64,000 nt of DNA from an uncultured Clostridia bacterium (GTDB lineage: Bacteria; Bacillota; Clostridia; Oscillospirales; Ruminococcaceae), in the NCBI GenBank assembly GCA_944386445.1, contig CALXBD010000065.1, positions 1 through 64,000 of the forward strand, in the 5' to 3' direction. The notes below the pieces were generated by a model. It searched no databases, was not told the origin of the DNA, and worked only from the letters and a program-made list of their open reading frames with translations. Made by a program: the position numbers and the translations under genes. The first letter of the stretch is position 1, and each line of letters begins with the position of its first letter. Below, piece after piece: positions 61,495 through 64,000 of this stretch.

Positions 61495-61586
61495 CAAAAA
61501 TCTGCAAAAATTGGCATTTTTATATTCAAAATAAATTCATGTTTGCATTAATACCGGAAAAAATATAGAAAAGAGGTGATTTGAAC

Positions 61587-62264
61587 ATGGCGCCCATTAT
61601 AAAGATGGAAAATATTTGTAAGACCTACCAATATGGAGAAAACACCGTTTATGCACTAAAAGGAGTCAATCTTTCTGTAGGGAGAGGAGAATTTTTGGCG
61701 ATCACGGGGAGTTCCGGATCCGGAAAATCCACGCTGATGAACATACTGGGCTGTTTAGATCTTCCCACATCGGGAAGCTATGAGCTGGATGGGGCGGATG
61801 TTCTGGGCAGAGACGAGCAGGAATTGAGCCGGATCAGAAATCGGGAAATCGGATTTATTTTTCAGGGGTTTCATTTGATTCCCACTCTAACGGCTCTTGA
61901 AAATGTGGAGCTGCCGCTGATATACCGTGGGATTCCGCGAACAGAGCGAAGAAAGCTATGTACCGAGGCTTTGATCCGCATGGGGCTGAAAAGCCGTATG
62001 TTTCACCGGCCGGCGCAGCTTTCGGGCGGCCAGCAGCAGCGGGTTGCAATTGCCCGGGCAATTGCCGCCAGACCGCCTCTCATTCTGGCGGACGAGCCTA
62101 CAGGCAATCTAGATTCCGCTACGGGCAGCGAGGTCATGGAAACCCTTCTAGCACTGAATCGGGAAGGAAAGACAATCATTCTGATCACCCATGATTCATC
62201 TGTCGCGGCGATGGCCGGGCGGCAGATCGCGATTCGGGACGGGCAGGTCATTGCTGCATCGTAA
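61587..62264 (+). CDS. MacB/LolD-type ABC transporter ATP-binding protein, no partner nearby
   Basis: 225 residues: Walker A GSSGSGKST (about 43-51), Q loop FIFQGFHLIPTLTALENVELP, signature LSGGQQQRVAIARAIA, Walker B LILADEPTGNLDS. The LIPTLTALENVELP stretch places it with MacB/SalX/LolD ATPases, which drive extrusion of peptides or lipoproteins. No FtsX/MacB membrane subunit is visible in the window on either side, which is unusual. ATG 61587 follows GAGGTG by 7 nt; TTG 61581 is less likely. MazF gene follows after 158 nt. Confidence 0.9.
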   Translation: MAPIIKMENICKTYQYGENTVYALKGVNLSVGRGEFLAITGSSGSGKSTLMNILGCLDLPTSGSYELDGADVLGRDEQELSRIRNREIGFIFQGFHLIPTLTALENVELPLIYRGIPRTERRKLCTEALIRMGLKSRMFHRPAQLSGGQQQRVAIARAIAARPPLILADEPTGNLDSATGSEVMETLLALNREGKTIILITHDSSVAAMAGRQIAIRDGQVIAAS

Positions 62265-62422
62265 ACCGGGATATTGCCCACGAAACGCCGTTAAATCCAT
62301 TTGAATACAACAACCCGCACCGCAAACGCTCCCCAAGGATAAAATAGAACAGAGGCGCATGAAGAGCCATCTTGGCGGCCATACTAAAAACGGGGACCAT
62401 CCCCGGAAAGGAGTGTTTTACC

Positions 62423-62806
62423 GTGTCCATCAAACGCGGAGAAATCTACTATGCAGATCTAAGCCCGGTGGTAGGATCAGAACAGGGTGGCATCCGGCCT
62501 GTTTTGATTGTTCAAAACGATATGGGCAACAAATACAGTCCTACAGTCATCGCCGCGGCCATCACCAGTCAAAGAGATAAAGCAAAACTGCCTACTCATA
62601 TTGAATTGAACGCACAAAGCTGCGGCTTATCCAAAAATTCCGTTGTCCTTTTAGAACAGGTCCGAACTCTGGACAAACGGCGGCTGAAAGAAAAAATGGG
62701 GGCATTGCCGGAAGACGCCATGCAATCTGTCGATTCGGCACTCTCCATCAGTTTTGGTCTGGGACCCCGTCCCGGACGCCATTCGGATCAGCACGGGACT
62801 ACATAA
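62423..62806 (+). CDS. MazF/PemK-type mRNA interferase without adjacent antitoxin
   Basis: 127 residues of the MazF/EndoA family: [29 protein letters not shown] is the classic N-terminus with the catalytic Arg, and IAAAITSQ follows, with [13 protein letters not shown] near the C-terminus. Such toxins cleave mRNA at short motifs. The start is GTG 62423, 9 nt after AAAGGAG. No MazE/AbrB-like antitoxin ORF precedes it; the 158-nt gap contains only a small hairpin (CGGGGACCATCCCCG). Followed by a strong bidirectional terminator. Confidence 0.93.
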   Translation: MSIKRGEIYYADLSPVVGSEQGGIRPVLIVQNDMGNKYSPTVIAAAITSQRDKAKLPTHIELNAQSCGLSKNSVVLLEQVRTLDKRRLKEKMGALPEDAMQSVDSALSISFGLGPRPGRHSDQHGTT

Positions 62807-62827
62807 ACAGCCCCGTCTCCTACCAGC

Positions 62828-62868
62828 AAAAAGCCGTACCGGAAAAATCCTTTCCGGTACGGCTTTTC
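62828..62868. terminator. Bidirectional terminator after mazF-like gene
   Basis: AAAAGCCGTACCGGAAA pairs with TTTCCGGTACGGCTTTT around AATCC. T runs on both strands; serves mazF and the converging LiaF-like gene. Confidence 0.87.
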
Positions 62869-62876
62869 ATTGCTTA

Positions 62877-63584
62877 TTATTGAATATCAACGTCTCCTAT
62901 AATCGTAGTACACTCAAAGGTAACCGTCGGAGCCGCCGCATCTGCAGGAAGGCTGTCGGCCCACAGCCGGACTCCTCCTATAAGCGGGACGTTTTTACAG
63001 ACAATCTTCACATTTTTGGGGGCAAAGATTGTCACCTGCCCTAGGACAGCATTACAGAATATCGTCATATCATGGGTAACTGCTACATCCGAAAGATCCA
63101 CCCGTAATCTTCCAAACACGGCGTTGCATGTTGCACTCAAAAGATTTCTTGCACCGCTCTTCACATTGATACTGCTGAATATCGATGTGTAACTTGGCAT
63201 ATCCCTGCCATCTACACGCCACTGTCCATTAGAAATTGCATCTTTTGACCGCAGCTTTTTCCCCGTAAAGGCTCTGATAATCAGATATCCACCCAGGATT
63301 ACCAGCAATACGGATAGAACCATGGTAAAATTCATATTTCTGATCCAGTTTTGTTCCCAGCATAGCAGCAATGCGCCTGCTGCCAGCACCATGGTATTCC
63401 CGAGATTCACACCGGCTTCAACCATATTGATTACTGCAGGAACCATCAGTAATAAGGTCCACCACCCGTCAAAGAAAAAGGGTGGATCATACCCTAATAT
63501 ACGGGCGACTACATAACTGCCTCCCACCACCAGAAAGATAATTCCTACCAATAAAGCCCCAAAATTCTTTTTCACAGACATCAT
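62877..63584 (-). CDS. LiaF-like membrane protein
   Basis: 235 residues. The N-terminus has four membrane segments (about 8-100, with PFFFDGWWTLLLMVPAVINMVEAG); the C-terminal 110 residues look like the beta-rich LiaF/DUF2154-type cell-envelope response domain (SSINVKSGARNLLSATCNAVFGRLRVDLS, TIFAPKNVKIVCKNVPLIGG). LiaF proteins inhibit LiaRS-type envelope-stress signalling. ATG 63584 and 63581 and GTG 63575 are all possible starts after GAGGG. No kinase or regulator is visible before the window end. The upstream neighbour is a shorter paralogue of its membrane half. Confidence 0.8.
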   Translation of the reverse strand: MMSVKKNFGALLVGIIFLVVGGSYVVARILGYDPPFFFDGWWTLLLMVPAVINMVEAGVNLGNTMVLAAGALLLCWEQNWIRNMNFTMVLSVLLVILGGYLIIRAFTGKKLRSKDAISNGQWRVDGRDMPSYTSIFSSINVKSGARNLLSATCNAVFGRLRVDLSDVAVTHDMTIFCNAVLGQVTIFAPKNVKIVCKNVPLIGGVRLWADSLPADAAAPTVTFECTTIIGDVDIQ

Positions 63585-63615
63585 CCCTCATAATATAAGA
63601 ATAAACGGGAAGGTT

Positions 63616-63948
63616 TTACGATTTTTTTCTGGCTGACGAAATCGCACGGCTGATAAAGTAAACACCTAAAACGATCAAAACCAACGCCAGCACCAATGGG
63701 AAATTCAGATTCTGGATCCAGTTTCTTTCCCAGCACAGCAGCAATGCTCCAGCACCCAGCACAATCACATTCCCGATATGTATCCCGGTTTCCACCATGC
63801 TTGCAAGCGCCGGAACCATAAGAAATAAGGTCCACCATCCGTCAAAGAAAAACGGAATATCCTCGCCCAGCAAACGCGCCGTCAAATAGACGCCGCCATA
63901 AAACAGCAGTACTGCGCCTGTCAGCAATTGTCCAAAATTTTTTCGCAT
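63616..63948 (-). CDS. Short LiaF/LiaI-like membrane protein (paralogue of the membrane half)
   Basis: 110 residues with four membrane segments and almost the same core as the N-terminal half of the next gene (PFFFDGWWTLFLMVPALASMVETG, LGAGALLLCWERNWIQNLNF). It has no C-terminal beta domain. GGAGG precedes ATG 63948. It is 31 nt upstream of the LiaF-like gene and presumably co-transcribed. A tandem duplication followed by loss of the extra domain is the simplest history. Confidence 0.85.
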   Translation of the reverse strand: MRKNFGQLLTGAVLLFYGGVYLTARLLGEDIPFFFDGWWTLFLMVPALASMVETGIHIGNVIVLGAGALLLCWERNWIQNLNFPLVLALVLIVLGVYFISRAISSARKKS

Positions 63949-63973
63949 AATGATCCTCCACCATGGCTTAATA

Positions 63974-64000
63974 AAAAAAGCCCGCAATCCGGACAGGACC
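63974..64000 (-). terminator. Right half of a terminator from a gene beyond the window
   Basis: On the minus strand GTCCGGATTGCGGGC is followed by TTTTTTT (63973-63979 on plus). The left arm would lie past 64000. It indicates a minus-strand transcript ending here. Confidence 0.6.

Larger units (their letters stand above)
61259..61586. other. 328-bp divergent control region between lipoprotein and ABC ATPase genes
   Basis: No gene visible. It holds the lipoprotein promoter, a 9-bp inverted repeat (61378-61408), two 14-bp direct repeats (61463-61494) and further A/T-rich TTTTTGCA-like motifs. No convincing -35/-10 pair for the plus-strand ATPase gene was found. Confidence 0.75.

Noticed and set aside
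62265..62422. Antitoxin gene upstream of mazF
   Set aside because: No frame of 60 or more codons with an RBS exists; only a small hairpin is present.
1..64000. CRISPR arrays, insertion sequences, prophage or plasmid functions
   Set aside because: No spaced repeat array, transposase, integrase, phage structural gene or replication gene was seen.

Overview
The window looks like a chromosomal segment of a Gram-positive anaerobe of the class Clostridia, probably an Oscillospiraceae/Ruminococcaceae-type gut bacterium. The evidence is a trimeric NAD-linked [FeFe]-hydrogenase with a sensory-hydrogenase module, CUT1 sugar transporters of the Lpl/Ytc type with no dedicated ATPase, a YtrABC-like operon, strong AGGAGG ribosome binding sites and TTGACA-17-TATAAT promoters. 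The taxonomic call is inference. I saw no insertion sequence, prophage, CRISPR array or rRNA gene.

Layout. 1-640: four tRNA genes (Tyr, Thr, Pro, Arg) in two minus-strand transcripts, each with its own promoter and terminator. 685-6511 (minus): a regulatory operon with two DRTGG-type proteins, a RsbW-like ATPase, a sensory [FeFe]-hydrogenase homologue, a PHP phosphoesterase and a cytidine deaminase. It is interrupted by a fused permease-like membrane protein and a small membrane protein. 7012-12052 (plus, divergent): hydC, an ATPase-fold protein, a [2Fe-2S] protein, hydB and hydA. 12126-14657: a MATE exporter and a two-gene chromate transporter. 14877-34271: a carbohydrate island with three AraC regulators, a GH101/GH129-like protein, a GH2 enzyme, a ROK kinase, a SIS protein, a two-component system, two permeases, a lipoprotein, a DUF5107-TPR protein and a GH78-like enzyme. 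34365-38230 (minus): secG, rnr, a nuclease-like gene translationally coupled to rnr, and a YhhN protein. 38358-41789: a YtrABC-like ABC operon. 42342: pyruvate kinase. 43864-49765: prmA plus an MFS gene, a VanY-like peptidase and a P-type ATPase. 49885-53561: gpmI, tpiA and pgk. 53742-55148: DegV and TrmL. 55258-61258: a second CUT1 ABC system and a membrane-bound YtdP-like AraC regulator split by a frameshift in a run of nine G. 61587-63948: an ABC ATPase and a MazF toxin without visible partners, and two LiaF-like membrane proteins.

How it fits together. Hydrogen metabolism and lower glycolysis may share redox control: near-consensus Rex half-site pairs (12 of 14 positions each) lie just upstream of hydC and just downstream of the pgk promoter. 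The two CUT1 importers differ in regulation: one sits behind a YesM/YesN-like two-component system, the other beside a one-component membrane AraC protein. Both regulators carry G/C homopolymer runs where one-base slippage would change the reading frame. In one the frame is already broken. In the other a loss of one C would fuse response regulator and kinase.

Limits: all family assignments come from reading motifs by eye, with no database search. Promoters, operators and terminators are pattern matches.
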